A program made the position numbers and the translations under genes. Shown in pieces: positions 11,831 through 25,390 of a DNA stretch of 64,000 bases (position 1 is its first letter; the number at the start of each line of letters is the position of its first letter). The notes under the pieces are model-generated. The model was not told the origin of the DNA. It did no database searches and saw only the letters and a program-made list of their open reading frames with translations. Origin of the DNA: Macrotis lagotis (taxonomy: Eukaryota; Chordata; Mammalia; Peramelemorphia; Peramelidae); NCBI RefSeq assembly GCF_037893015.1, contig NC_133666.1, positions 162,799,051 through 162,863,050 of the forward strand. The letters are read 5' to 3'.

Positions 11831-11948
11831 ATACACTATTACAAAGTAGGATTTATCCCAGGGATGCAGGGTTGGTTCAATATTAGGAAAATATATATTA
11901 TATTGGCATATAATTAATTATATCAGGAACAAATGTATCAGAAATGAT

Positions 11949-12320
11949 ATGATTATATCAATAGATGCTGAAAAAGTTTTTAGCAAAATACAGCACACAT
12001 TCCTACTAAAAACACTAGCAAGTCTAGGAATAAATGGTTTGTTGCTTAGAATAATAAGCAGTATCTATCTGAAACCATCACCAAGCATTTTATGCAATGA
12101 GCATAGTCTAGAGACATTCCCAATAAGATCAGGCGTGAAAAAAGGATGCCCATTATCACCACTGCTATTCAATATTGTATTAGAAATGTTAGCCTCAGCA
12201 ATAAGAGAAGAAAAAGAAATTGAAGGAATTAGAATTGGTAAGGAAGAGACAAAACTCTCACTCTTTGCAGATGAAGATGACATCATGGTATACCTAGAGA
12301 ATCTCAAAAAAATCATCTAA
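11949..12320 (+). pseudogene. LINE-1 ORF2 reverse-transcriptase fragment
   Basis: A 123-codon open frame covering the central palm region of LINE-1 reverse transcriptase. About 15 residues in is the first aspartate motif ([12 protein letters not shown], usually DAxKAFD). About 60 residues in is [15 protein letters not shown], and near the end is [10 protein letters not shown] in place of FADDMIVY. The extra acidic residue in the catalytic motif and the truncation make it non-functional. It is part of the insertion that breaks the proviral gag. Confidence 0.9.
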
Positions 12321-13459
12321 AAAACTTCTAGAAATAATTAGCAACTTTAGAATAGTTGAAGGATATAAAATAAATCATCATAAATCCTCAACATTGCTAT
12401 ATATGACTAGCAAAATACAGCAGAAATATCTAGAAAGAGAAATCCCAAAGTAACCTCAGACTATATAAAATATGCAGGAGTCCACTATCAGGGCAGACTC
12501 AAAACCTTTTTGAAAACAATTACAAAACATTTCTCACACAAATTACATCAGGTTTAAATAACTTGGAAAACATCAACTGCTCATGGATAGGTTGAACTAA
12601 TATAATAAAAATGACAATTCTACTAAAACTGAATTATCTATTTAGTGTCCTACCAATCAAAATTCCAAAAAAATTAATGAATTAGAAAAAGTTGTAAGTA
12701 AATTCATATGGAAAAATAAAAAGATGATAATTTCCAGGGATTCAATGAAAAAAATACAAAAGTAGGTGGTTGAGCCCTACCAGATCAATTGTACTATAAA
12801 GCATCAGTCATCAGAACTGTCTAGTATTGGCTAAGACATAGAGTGGTGGATCAGTGGAATAGAGTCAGTGCAATAGCAGGAAATTATTATAGCAATATGC
12901 TGTTTCATAAACCCAAAGAGTCTAGCTAATGAGATAAAACTCTCTCTTTGATAAACATTGGGAAAATTGGAAATTATTATGGAAGAAATTTAGATTAGTC
13001 CTACACCTTATAACCTATACCAAGATAAGATAAAAATGGATATAGGATTTAGACATAAAAAAACATTATTATAAGCAAACTTGAAGATCAAGGACTAGTT
13101 TACCTATTAGATCTATGGAAAGAGAAGCAGTTTATGACCAAGGAAGAGATGGAGAACATCATTAAAAACAAAGTAAATAATTTTGATTACATTAAATTAA
13201 AAATGTTTTGCACAGATAAAACCATTGTAACTAAGATTAAAAGAAATGTAGTAAATTGGGAAGCAATTTTTAAAACTAACATTTCTGACAAAAGACTCAT
13301 TTTTGAAATTTACAGAGAACTGAGTTAAATTTTCAAAAAAAAAAACCATTCCCCAATTGACAAATGGTCAAAGGATAGGCAAAGGCAATTTACAGATGAG
13401 GAAATTGAAGTGATACATAATCATATGAAAATTGCTCTAAATCCTTACTTATTAGAGAA

Positions 13460-13792
13460 ATGCAAATTAAAGGATCTCTGGGATACCACCTCACACCTCT
13501 CATACTGGCTAATATGACCAGACAGGACAATGATCAGTGTTGGAAGGGGTGTGATAAATCTGGGACATTAATACATTGTTGGTGGAGCTGTGGACTCATC
13601 CAACCTTTCTGGAGAGAAATTTGGAAATATGCCCAAAGGGCAGCAAAAATGTGCTTACCTTTTGATCCTGCAATACCACTCCTGGGTCTATACCCTGAAG
13701 AGATTATGAAAAAGGGCAAAAACATCACCTGGACAAAAATATTCATAGTGGCCCTGTATGTGGTAGCAAAGAATTGGAAACTGCGGAAATGA
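13460..13792 (+). pseudogene. LINE-1 ORF2 C-terminal fragment
   Basis: A 110-codon open frame. It begins with QIKGSLGYHLTPL, then has a short internal loss, CWKGCDKSGTLIHCWWSCGLIQPFWREIW and PFDPAIPLLGLYPEE. These are standard landmarks of the LINE-1 ORF2 C-terminal Cys-rich region. The conserved 'tsvGEDveK' stretch usually found before it is missing, so an internal deletion is likely near 13510-13530. Confidence 0.9.
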
Positions 13793-14343
13793 TCTTCAAT
13801 TGGGGTATGGTTTAACAAACTGTGGTATATCTATGCCATGGAACACTATTGTTCTATTAGAAACAAGGAGGTATGGGAATTCAGGGAAGCCTGGAAGAAT
13901 TTGCATGAACTGATCCTGAGCAAGATGAGCAGAACCAGGAAAACACTGTAAACCCTAACAACAACATGGGAGTGATGATCACTCCATCAGTGCAACAATC
14001 AGGGACCAATTTTTCGCATCTGCAATGGAGAATTCCATCTGTATTCAGAGAAAGAATTGTGGAGTTTGAACAAAGACCAAAGATTACTACCTTTAATTTA
14101 GAAAAAAACCCATTATCTTATTATATAATTCTGCTATCTCTTATAATTTATTTTTCTTCCTTAAGGGTATTATTTCTCTCTCATCACATTCAACTTAGAT
14201 GAATGTATGCCATGGAAACAATGTAAAGACTAACAGACTGCCTTCTGTGGGTGGTGGGAGGAGGAGAGAAGGAAGATGGTGGGGGGGAAATTCTAAAACG
14301 AAATAAATAAAATCTTAAAGAAGCAAAAAAAAAAAAAAAGAAA

Positions 14344-14755
14344 GGATGCCATCATTGAAGAATGATTCAGAGATGTGACAGAATAGGGTCTCAGGTGTAT
14401 CATTCAGAATTAATGGCAGAAGTGTTTGATAATATGCACATGGGAAATAAAGAGAAACAGACTTGTTTTGTTTGTGGAAATCCTGGACATTTAAAAAAAT
14501 TATTAGAGTGCTCAAGGAATTAAACCCAGAAAGGTCAAGCCATATCATCCTAAAACTACATGACCAAAGTATAAAAAGGTAGGGCACTGGGCATCAAAAT
14601 GTAAACAAGGAAATTTAAACAGGAAAAGAGACCCTCCCCCAGGGGCCTCTCAAAAGCATTCATGGGGTATGACAGTTCAGGACCAGCATTGAATGGAATG
14701 GAAAAACCAGTGTGCAACTTTGAACAAGCTGACCCATACAAAAATATTGATAGTT
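14344..14755 (+). pseudogene. gag remnant, nucleocapsid part
   Basis: This continues gag after the LINE-1. Around 14460 the frame reads KQTCFVCGNPGHLKK, a retroviral CCHC zinc knuckle, although the final cysteine region is frameshifted. A second, partly decayed knuckle (GHWASKCKQG, near 14583-14612) follows with a basic, proline-rich tail. Two knuckles are typical of betaretroviral and lentiviral nucleocapsids. A SINE inserted at 14770 separates this part from protease. Confidence 0.85.
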
Positions 14756-14769
14756 AAAAGTGCTGGGAA

Positions 14770-14924
14770 GGGGCCACTGGGTGGTGCAGTGGATAGAGCA
14801 CTGGCCCTGGAGTCAGGAGTACCTGAGTTCAATTCCGGCCTCAGACAATAACTCTCTAGCTGTGTGGCCTTGAACAAGCCACTTAACCCCATTTGCCTTG
14901 CAAAAAAAGGAAAAAACTAAATAA
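14770..14924 (+). mobile_element. Marsupial SINE inside the provirus
   Basis: A complete copy with an A-rich tail. The duplication AAAAGTGCTGGGAA is perfect at 14756-14769 and 14925-14938. It inserted after the provirus. Confidence 0.96.
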
Positions 14925-14938
14925 AAAAGTGCTGGGAA

Positions 14939-15290
14939 ATTTTGGATACCTCCACATGCTTGTACTGAAGTGCCTATTCACCCTTTATGATTAACTGATA
15001 ATGAGTTTGAAATTATTTTGGCTCCACCAAATCCAGAATATATTTACATTATACCTTTAGTAAAGCACGTGAGCTGGAAAATTTTCTCTATTGCAATAGT
15101 GGATGTTAATGATGATAGTTACATAACAGAGAACCAATGTATAGCTCAGTTTCGTGTTTTCTCAGGATCTTATATAAATTGAAAGGAAAAGGAGCACATC
15201 AAGGGGCCAAAACTGAGAAACAATAATGAAGCTATGTTTACTAATATGTTTTTTATTCAGAAAAACCCTCTTTGTGTTTTCCAAGTAGAA
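14939..15290 (+). pseudogene. gag-pro spacer / possible dUTPase remnant
   Basis: Retroviral sequence between the nucleocapsid and protease. One frame reads APPNPEYIYIIPLVK and later ENQCIAQFRVF. Betaretroviruses usually encode a dUTPase domain here, and the length and position fit. I cannot point to a complete set of dUTPase motifs, so this is inferred from position. Confidence 0.4.
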
Positions 15291-15560
15291 GGATTTGCTT
15301 TCTTAGGCTTAATTGACACTGGGGCAGATTGGATTGTGCTCCCAGATACAGAACTGGCCACAAGCTTGGTCTAAACAAGCTGCCTATACTAACATAGTAG
15401 GCATTGGAGGTCAACAGTAAACAGAAATTTCTTGTCAACCCTTGAAATGGAGAACAGAAGATAAAGCAAGGACTGTCACTCCTTTCATAGTTGAAGGACT
15501 TCTACAATATTATGGAGAAAGGATATATTGTGTCAATTAGGGGCAAAAATTAGAATAGAT
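15290..15560 (+). pseudogene. Retroviral protease (pro) remnant
   Basis: Retroviral aspartic protease cleaves the Gag and Pol polyproteins. The active-site block FLGLIDTGADWIVLPD is read at 15300-15347, with the catalytic D-T-G at 15315-15323. After a frameshift there is a flap-like VGIGGQQ, then a stop, then PFIVEGLL. The C-terminal landmark, here decayed to WRKDILCQLGAK, is at 15513-15548. It is frameshifted at least once and interrupted by stops. Confidence 0.88.
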
Positions 15561-15639
15561 TTTTTGATTGGGGCTACTGTTGAGTTGCGAAGGCTCCAAC
15601 CTATATGGGTGGAAAAGTGGCCCCTTACTGGAGAAAAGA
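15549..15639 (+). pseudogene. Start of reverse transcriptase, then junction to zinc-finger sequence
   Basis: The same frame as the protease end continues into the pol N-terminus: ATVELRRLQPIWVEKWPLTGEK. The QPIW..KWPLT block is the characteristic start of retroviral reverse transcriptase. Reverse-transcriptase homology stops after WPLTGEK (about 15637). None of the later RT landmarks (fingers, YxDD-type catalytic motif), RNase H or the integrase core is found. The frame runs on without a stop to 15821, into zinc-finger sequence. See the findings for the junction. Confidence 0.85.
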
Positions 15640-17735
<2,096 letters not shown>

Positions 17736-17741
17736 AAAAAG

Positions 17742-18060
17742 GGAGTATATATGATATATTTGCCAATAGATTGAATTATGTTATTTCAAGAAAAAAGTAA
17801 TGTGAAAAGATAGGGAAGGAAAGTGGATAGGACCTAAGTAATAATTCAAGAGCCAGGGTATATTTGTATTTCCACAGGAAATGAAAAAATATGGGTCCCT
17901 GAAAGGAATGTCTGCATTATCACTGAAAGAGAGAACCAACATGTGGAGGAAGAAGTGCAGGTCATAGAAATGCAAGAGAAGGAGACAAAGGAACAGACCC
18001 TTGGAAGTAATCAAACTAATGCTTCAAATACAAAAGATGAACTTTCACAACATCGATGTC
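17742..18060 (+). pseudogene. Integrase C-terminus remnant
   Basis: Viral homology resumes. MLFQEKSN is followed, after two stops, by GYICISTGNEKIWVPERNV at about 17857-17913. This is the conserved C-terminal (SH3-like) end of retroviral integrase, where a WVPxRxV block is typical. A charged tail then runs open from 17943 to about 18050. The catalytic core (DDE) and zinc-binding N-terminal domain are absent. Confidence 0.82.
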
Positions 18061-18109
18061 AGGGATATTGTGATCTTTATGTAACGATACAAGAAATATT
18101 TGGAGTAGT

Positions 18110-18540
18110 GGGCAAAAACCTTGTCAATATCCTGTTACTTGGGGCATTGGAAAAGAACATGTTTTTCCACCCTTTTAGTATTATACTAATGTAAAACTTT
18201 GCTATAAGATTGCTGATAATTTTGTGATTCAGCCATGGCATAATGATGGTTATAATGTATCATTTATATGGTGGGATGGAAAGCTGTTGCTGCAATGAAT
18301 AATGTACATAACCTGTTGTAATTGCACAGTGTTGGGGAAAATAGCAAATGACATTGTTATGTTAAATGTTACTCTTTTTGGTTTTGGTTTTGAATTAAAT
18401 TGATTTGGGGATTAATAGCAAGTGATGATTTGGACCCTCCCCGTGCATAGGGTATCCATGATGGTAGTGTTTATGTGTCCTAGTACTTTTCATACAGTAT
18501 TGTCTAAAAATAAACCACCCTCTTGCAGATGGCTTAAAGG
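18110..18540 (+). pseudogene. Short env-like remnant
   Basis: After the integrase tail, in the place of env, the frames give TWGIGKEHVFPPFS and then WHNDGYNVSFIWWDGK, suggestive of a retroviral surface glycoprotein. No transmembrane subunit, fusion peptide or membrane anchor is found, so most of env has been lost. The assignment rests mainly on position. Confidence 0.45.
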
Positions 18541-18568
18541 AAATTCACCCCAAAAAATAAAAAGGGAG

Positions 18569-18712
18569 GGGGCAGCTAGGTGACACAGTGGATAGAGCAC
18601 TGGCCCTGGAGTCAAGGGAACCTGAGTTCAAATCTGATCTCAGACACAAATGATTACCTAACTGTGTGACCTTGGACAAGTTACTTAACCCCACTGCCTT
18701 GTAAAAAACTAA
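18569..18712 (+). mobile_element. Marsupial SINE in the proviral polypurine region
   Basis: A complete copy between two purine-rich stretches (AAAAAGGGAGG before, AAAGAAAGGAGGGG after). These look like a duplicated polypurine-tract target, although the repeat is imperfect. Confidence 0.9.
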
Positions 18713-18731
18713 AAGAAAGGAGGGGAGGATT
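18713..18731 (+). promoter_or_regulatory. Proviral polypurine tract
   Basis: AAAGGAGGGGAGGATT directly precedes the 3' LTR. This is where plus-strand DNA synthesis is primed in retroviruses. Confidence 0.75.
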
Positions 18732-19146
18732 TGTAAGAGACTGTTGAGGCTGACAGGGTCATTGAGTGACTGGCAATGACTTGAAGGTTCTCTTGCCCAA
18801 AGTGCATCAATGGCTTACTCACCTGGGTTTACTCTCCAGATCTTCTCATCTGCTCCTTATGTTTTGGCACTTCCTGGAGCATTGTGTGTAAGCTAGTGAT
18901 AGCAACTTTGTGTGAGAAGTATTAGCCTGAGGAAGTAAACTTATCAGCTGCTGTCCACTAGTACTTAAGCATTGTTTGACTGTTAATTAGAGAATGTCAT
19001 GTGAATTGGGAGTAAACCAGGGACTAAGAGCTTGCATTCTGTAAAATAAATGGAGAACTTGTCATTTTTGTCTACTGCCTCTTCAAGGTTCATCTTAGAC
19101 AAGGATTAGTTTATGAGTAATGGATAAGTTAGCTGGCAGGCACACA
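18732..19146 (+). repeat. 3' LTR of the provirus
   Basis: 415 bases, same start and end as the 5' LTR. The polyadenylation signal AATAAA is conserved. The 21-base size difference comes from small deletions (for example relative to 10436-10450 and 10574-10588). Confidence 0.95.
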
Positions 19147-20346
19147 ACATAAAACATTTCCATGTTAGTCACAGTTGATAAAAAGAAAATTATTAAAATG
19201 GAAAAAAACATGAAAAAGAATCAAAGTTGAACAAAATTATGCTTCAATCTTCATTCAGAATCGATCAATTCTTTATCTGCACATGGATAGCATTTTCCTG
19301 CAGAAGTTTGCTTCCTGCATGAGACATTGATAGTTGATCATCATACAATGTTGCTAATTCTGTGTACCATGTTCTCCTGTTTCACATCAGTTCATAAAGG
19401 ACTTTCCAAGTTTTTTTGAAATATGCCTATTCATCAATTTTTAGTTAATTAATAGTATACTTCAGTTTGTTTAACTGTTCCCCAACTAATGGACATCCCC
19501 TTAATTTTCTATGTTTTGTAATCACATAAAGGACTTCTATAAATATTTTGTATATAAAGCTCCTTTTCCATTTTTTTTTTGTGATCTCTGGAAAATAGAC
19601 CTAGTGGAAGTATTTCTGGAACAAGAGGTATGCGTAAGTTGCTTGGCCTTTGTGTATAGTTACAAATTCCTCTCCAGAATGGTTGGAACACTTCACAACT
19701 CCAACAATAATTCATTAATGTCCTAATTTTCCTACATCCATTCCAACATTTAATCATTCTTTTTTAGTTATATTATTAGATAATCTGATAGATGTGAGGT
19801 AGTACCTGAGTTATTTTCATTTTTATTTCTCTGATCAAAAGTGATTTAAAGCACTTATTTATATGCCTATAAATAGCTTTTATTTCTTCATCTGAAAACT
19901 TCCTGTTCTTGTCCCTTATCAAATGTGGAAAAATTTGTATTCTTATATATTTGACTCAGGTCTCTATATAGTTGAGAAATGAGAACTTTATAAGAGTCAC
20001 TTTCGGGAAAGATAGTTTCTGAGTTTTCTGCTTTCTTTCTAAACTTTGTTGCATTGGGTTTTGTTTGTACAAAAGCTTATTAATTCAATAAAATTAGAAA
20101 GATCTATTTTACCTTTCATAATTCTATCTCTTATTTAGTTATAAACCTGTAGTTCTCTAATTTCTTTAAGAATTTTGATACAATACTGCTTGGTGCATTT
20201 TTGTGCAGTATTGATATTACTTTATTGCTTATGATACCTTTTAGCAAGATTTAGTTTCCTCGATTATCTCTTTTATTTAAATCTATTTTTGTTTTTGTCA
20301 TATCTGAGATCAGGACTGCTATCACAGCTTTTTAAAAATATATACC

Positions 20347-20511
20347 GGGGGGGGGGGGGCGGCTAGGTGGTGGCTAGGTGGCGCAGTGGATAAAGCACCG
20401 GCCCTGGAGTCAGGAGTACCTGGGTTCAAATCTGGTCTCCGACACTTAATAATTACCTAGCTGTGTGGCCTTGGGCAAGCCACTTAACCCCATTTGCCTT
20501 GCAAAAACCTA
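20347..20511 (+). mobile_element. Marsupial SINE with G-run head
   Basis: A complete copy preceded by a run of about 13 G. Its head carries a small tandem duplication (GGCTAGGTGGT then GGCTAGGTGGC). Little diverged otherwise. It is followed directly by a long TA repeat. Confidence 0.93.
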
Positions 20512-20529
20512 AAAATACATATATACATA

Positions 20530-20586
<57 letters not shown>
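20512..20586. repeat. TACA/TG/(TA)n microsatellite at the SINE tail
   Basis: Begins TACATATATACATATGTGTG, then about 28 TA units. It has probably grown from the A-rich SINE tail. Confidence 0.92.
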
Positions 20587-20587
<1 letters not shown>

Positions 20588-22989
20588 AGCAGAAGCATTA
20601 TAAATTCTGCTCCAGTCCTAACCTTTTTTCTGTATGTGTTTGACTGCTGCATGTGTATCTTGTAAACAAAATATTGTAAGAATCCTATTTTTTATTCACT
20701 CTATTATCTTTTTCTGTTTTATGGGAACATTCATCCCACTCACATTCACAGTTATTATTACTTACTCTGCCTTTTCCCTATATTCAATTTTTTCCCTTTT
20801 GTTTGTCCTCTTTCTCTCTCCATTCACCTTCTCCCTCCTTATGAGTGTTTTGCTTCTAGTTACCACCTACCCCAGTAAGTCCCCTCCTCTTCATTTAATC
20901 TCTTTCCATCTTAACTTTCTGTCAGGTAAGGAATTTCTATATTCAACTGATTATGTATATCATTCACTCTTCAAACAAAAAACTTATTAAAAAGAATAAG
21001 TTCAAGCAATGCCCATCTTTCCTTCCATTTCAATAGGTTTTTTGGTGCATTTTCATGTGGAATAATTTGCCCCCCCTTCTTTCTGTACCCAGTGTACTTC
21101 TCTTTCTCATCCTTAAATTATTTTGTCATTCCCTCAAATTCACCTTATACCTGTGCTCTCTGTGTATGCATATTCCTTCTAACTGTACTATTAGGGATAT
21201 GTTTTTTAAGAATTACAGGTATCATCTTCCCATGCAAACATATAAACAATTTAGCTTCATTGAATCTCTTATATGTTATTTTACTTTTTCAAGTTTCACT
21301 TGGGTCTTGATGTTGAAGATCAAATCTTTTTGTTCAATTATTTTCTTCTCCTTATTAAAGCTTGAAACTGTCCTTTTTCATTGAATGATCATTTTCCCCC
21401 TAGAATTATTATGCTTAATTTCAACAGATAAGATATTCTTAATTTTATTCCTATGTCCTTTGCCTTCTGGAATATCATATTTCACAATCACCAGTCCTTT
21501 AAGATTGCAGCTGCCAAATTCTGAACAATTCTAGTTGTGACTCCCAGGTATTTGAATATTTTCTAATTATTGTATTATTTTTCCCTTGACCTAAACAGTT
21601 CTGAAATTTGTCTATAATGTTCCTTGTAGGTTTTTAAAAAATTTTTTTTTGCTTTTGGATCCCTTTCATGAGGCAATCAAGGGATTCTTTCAATGCCTAT
21701 TTTGCCCTCTAGTTCCAGGATGCCAGGACAATTTTTCTTAATAATTTTTAGGAAGATGCTGTCCAAGTTCATCTGTTAATTATGGCTTTTAGATGCTTCA
21801 ATGATACCAACATTCTTTCTCCTAGATGTGTTTTCCAGGTCATTTGTTTTTCCAATGAGGTATTTTATATTTTCTTCTATTTTTCTTATACTTTTGAATT
21901 TGTTTGATTAATTCTTGATATCCTATAGAGTCATTAACTTCTACTTACCCAATTCTAACTTTTAAGGAGTTGTTTTATTCAGTTAGTTTTTGTACTTTCT
22001 TTTCCACCTGGCCAATTGTGCTTTAGTGTATTTTTGCATCTTCTTTCCCATTTAGCCAATTTTACTTATTAAGCAGTTGTTTTCTTCTTCTAGTATGTTT
22101 ACTTTTTTCTTAATTCTCACATTCTTTTTCCTTTTCTCAATTTTTTCCTTATATCTTTCTTATTTTAATTTAACCATTTGTTGAGTTCTATGAATTATTT
22201 TTGGACATAAGAACACTCCGTATTTCTGTTTGGGGTTTTGTCCATAGGTGCTTTGACATTGTGCTTCTCTTCTGAGTTTGAGTCTTATTCTTCCCTGTAA
22301 CCATAACAACTTTATTTGGTCAGGATGTTTTTGTTATTTTTTCCCATCTTTTTTTGTCCCTTTTCTGGTCCTTTTCCTGGAGTTTCTGCTCCCATGGTGG
22401 AAGGACACTGCTTTGATCTTTTTGTGCCAGGCTGCAGATTCTGGCTGTTTTTCTGGTACTGTACTGATGTTGCCCTGAGGTCTGTGGGGAAAACCTCATG
22501 TCTGATACTATACTGAGGAAATTCAGCATGGGGTGAGTGGTGCTGCTATAGGTTTAAAGGGTCTAATAGTCTACTTGAAGCTGAGCCAGATTATGGTGTT
22601 TCTGAGTTTCCCTGGGCATTACAGAGAAGCTCATGACAGTTTGGTCACTGGAGGCTCTCAGTTTGCCCTGGGTCAATATCAAGGTATGTGCTGGATTCTG
22701 GTGTAAGTGTTTGACTGGTTCACCACACTGGGGCTCAGGATCTGACACTAGTTTGTTGAACTAGAGTTTGTTGCTGGTTTAGGGGGATGCTTCTTGTCCT
22801 AGACTGAATTACTTACTAAAGTGAGACAGACCTTTCTTGCCCATCTTCTAGGTTTCTTGGACTAAAAGATTATTTCACTCCATCTTTTTGTCAGTACTAT
22901 TTTTAAATGATTCTTTGGAGGTCAGTGTGGAAGAGTAAAGATGATTTACCGCTTAATTTGCTATGTTGGCTCCTGGAAGAGGTACTCTC

Positions 22990-23240
22990 TCTTAAGAAAA
23001 ATAAAAGCAAGAACATAATGGACTATATTAAATACTTTGCAAAAATCTAGATAAATTATATGTAAAGCATTCCTGTAACCTAGTGGGAAATTCTGGCACC
23101 TACCCTTTTTAACATAAGGAAAGAATAATTGACATGACCTGCACTTGTGATTGCATCTTTCTTATTGTGGGTATTGACCTTCTGATAATTTTGTTTTGCT
23201 TTGTCCTTTCTATTCCAGAGAATAGTACCTGTAGCAGAGA
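22990..23240 (+). mobile_element. Possible L3/CR1-type fragment
   Basis: 'aaatactttgcaaaaatctagataaattatat' and 'aattgacatgacctgcacttgtgattgcat' follow the order of an L3/CR1 internal region. Recognised from memory and highly diverged. Confidence 0.35.
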
Positions 23241-24200
23241 AAATAGAAAGAAAAAAAATTGAGCTACATACAGCTATACATACCTATATATACCAATATA
23301 CATATACATTACTTTAGGTATTAATTAAACCACCAAGTGGTATTGACACCCGGTCATTCCATACTGTTCAGTAAAATATCTGGTCTAGATTGACCATAGG
23401 AGAATAACTTGAAGTAAATACCTACTACAATATTGGGAGGGACAGTTTTGAGATTCAGGCTTTGAAGTTATAGACATCTTATTGTTAACTTCCCAAGTAA
23501 ATAGTGTCTCCATCAAGTGATACTAGTCTATAGGTATGGGAAGCCTTAGGGCCTGGATACAGGAAGGACACAGGACACAGCCTTTCCTAGGCAAAATAGT
23601 GCTGAATTTTCACCTCATTCAAGTCTGAGGCTACTGGATTAGGCAGGTGGAGAAGGGACCTTTCGAATTCTGTACTAGAGTCAGCTTAAAAAACTTCCAA
23701 AAAGGTATTGTTAAATATACAGGATGATCATTTATACTTCAAAAATAAACAAATTCTACAAATGAAGACTTGATTAATTTTTTATTGATTGTCTAAACTA
23801 AAGAACAAAATGGAGCAAGAATAATTCAGAATAAATTTAAAAGTGCATTTTATGTGCTTTTTGAAAAACAATTTATTGTGAAAAAAAAGAGAGAGGAGAA
23901 AAGAGTCAATGTTAAACATTTATCAATATACACATAAGCCCAGCACAAATAAAGCATCATCAACTCAAGGGCTATAGAAAGAGAGAAAACTTAGAGTTAA
24001 CCACTCCATTCATTAACACAAGAAAGAACAGATGCTAGCCTTAGCATAAAGTATTATTCCAAAAACTAAATCTATAAACAGGTGAGAACAGACAATTCCT
24101 ACCACAATGAAGAAAAATCATGAATTAAAAAAGTCCAACATATAACCCTGTAGGAAATAACTTATATGTGACATATTCACAGCTGAAATCTCAGGAAAAA
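23241..24200. other. Unique stretch, nothing recognised
   Basis: No gene or RNA. A short TATA/TACA-rich tract lies at 23272-23310. The part after 23830 is A-rich and may be the upstream end of the LINE piece that follows. Confidence 0.45.
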
Positions 24201-24204
24201 AAAG

Positions 24205-24640
24205 GATAACTAAAATTAATCCAAAAATGGATGGATGATATGAAGAATGACCTGAAAGAAAAGATATTTAACAATGGAATTAGATCACTTGGAAAAGGAA
24301 TAAACAGTTTAGAGAAAAAACTAAATAATTTTATCTGTGTAATTGTCACCTATAAAAATGGTAAAGAACAATGAGAATCTGATTCCTCTTCAGGGCAAAA
24401 AAAAGTATTAGAACAAAATAGAAAGATTGAAAAAATCAGAAAACATTAGATATCTAATCATAAACAATTGGCCTAGAAAATAAGACGAGGAGAGATAATA
24501 AAAGAATTGTAGGAATCTTTGGCAATCATGACCAAACAAACAAAAACTATAGACCACATTTTATGAAGCAATAAAATAAAATCACCTAGATCTATTGGAA
24601 CCAGAGAGAACAGTTAAAATAGGGGGAAAAAAGACATTGT
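24205..24640 (+). mobile_element. Decayed L1/HAL1 ORF1 coiled-coil region
   Basis: One frame reads MDDMKNDLKEKIFNNGIRS then LGKGINSLEKKLNNF, a heptad-rich, lysine/glutamate-rich coiled coil as in LINE-1 ORF1. It is followed by more lysine-rich sequence with stops. No ends are visible. Confidence 0.5.
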
Positions 24641-25234
24641 TTTCCTCCTCCTAAATTGCACATTACTAGGTCTCTGAAAATTCATGACACACATTTAAAT
24701 TTAGTCTGCAGTACTAACTTTTTCTAAGTCTGAACAATCAATAAAGTAAGATATCTAGTGCCGATTTTTCAAGGTATAAATGTTCACACTATAATTTTAA
24801 CATTTCTTGTTTAAGCTGACTCCATTACACCCTTGATTCTATTGACAAAGTAGTGATGGAAGTACAAAATGAAGTCTGTATACACACACATGACCAGAGT
24901 ATATTTGACTACACATATTTGTTAAAATGATAGACTTCTATTTAGAGAATGGACTGAGGGAGAGTAAGTGAGTTGTTGAGAAGTGACAGACATGAAAAAT
25001 TGTGTCAACAATTTTTAGGATACAGGAAAAAAGAAAAAAAAGTGTAAAATTATTTTCTCCTTTCTTATTATGTTTTAAACATTGTATATATAAATTTCCT
25101 AAATTCAAACCATGTGACAGAAGTTGATAATTTCTTATTGAATTTGTCCCGAACTACTTTGGAGGTATTTTTGTTGAAAATGAATTTCAGAATTATTTTT
25201 TATTATTGTGGCATTTCAGTAATATCAGACTTTT
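24641..25234. other. Unique stretch, nothing recognised
   Basis: No gene, RNA or repeat assigned. Confidence 0.45.
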
Positions 25235-25390
25235 TGTAAATCTATTTGGGGTTTTCTTGACAAAGATACTAAAGTGGTTTGCTAATTACTTCTCCAAGTT
25301 TATTTTACAGATGAGGAAATGAGGCAAACAGGATTAAGTGACTTGCCCAGGTTCACATAGCTAGTGTCTGAGAGATGATTGTCCTGAAAT
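25235..25390 (-). mobile_element. tRNA-derived SINE with RTE-type tail
   Basis: On the plus strand: 'ttttcttgacaaagatactaaagtggtttgc', 'ccaagtttattttacagatgaggaaatgaggcaaac', 'agtgacttgcccaggttcacatagctag'. This is the reverse complement of the older marsupial SINE class whose 3' end resembles an RTE/BovB-like LINE. Another tail of this class is at 41530-41650. Confidence 0.7.

Larger units (their letters stand above)
11830..14343 (+). mobile_element. LINE-1 copy B inserted in gag, 5'-truncated
   Basis: It starts in the ORF2 reverse-transcriptase domain: the [12 protein letters not shown] block near 11850, then a frame at 11949-12320 with [29 protein letters not shown] and [13 protein letters not shown]. 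It ends with the ORF2 C-terminus (13460-13792, with HCWWSCGLIQPFW and PFDPAIPLLGLYPEE), a 3' UTR with a G-rich run, AATAAA and poly(A) at 14320-14337. The catalytic FADD is altered to FADEDD, and several frameshifts and stops are present. It is about 2.5 kb and shares its 3' end with the minus-strand copy at 36105-36590. It is dead, but younger than the provirus. Confidence 0.93.
19147..22985 (-). mobile_element. LINE-1 copy A, remainder (split by the provirus)
   Basis: This continues the minus-strand LINE-1 that starts at 10.1 kb. Right to left it has a 5' UTR ending near 22985 (GGAGCCAACATAGCAAAT on the minus strand), the ORF1 region (about 21.4-22.2 kb), the endonuclease start (20.2-20.35 and 20.59-20.8 kb), then the ORF2 C-terminus (frame 19509-19757, CWNGCRKIRTLMNYCWSCEVFQPFW) and the 3' UTR. 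It is only about 3.8 kb and reverse-transcriptase landmarks are missing, so a large internal deletion near 20.1-20.2 kb is likely. A SINE and a TA repeat sit at 20347-20586. Confidence 0.8.

Noticed and set aside
20347-20511. tRNA gene suggested by A- and B-box-like sequence
   Set aside because: The boxes belong to the tRNA-derived SINE. No cloverleaf can be drawn around them.
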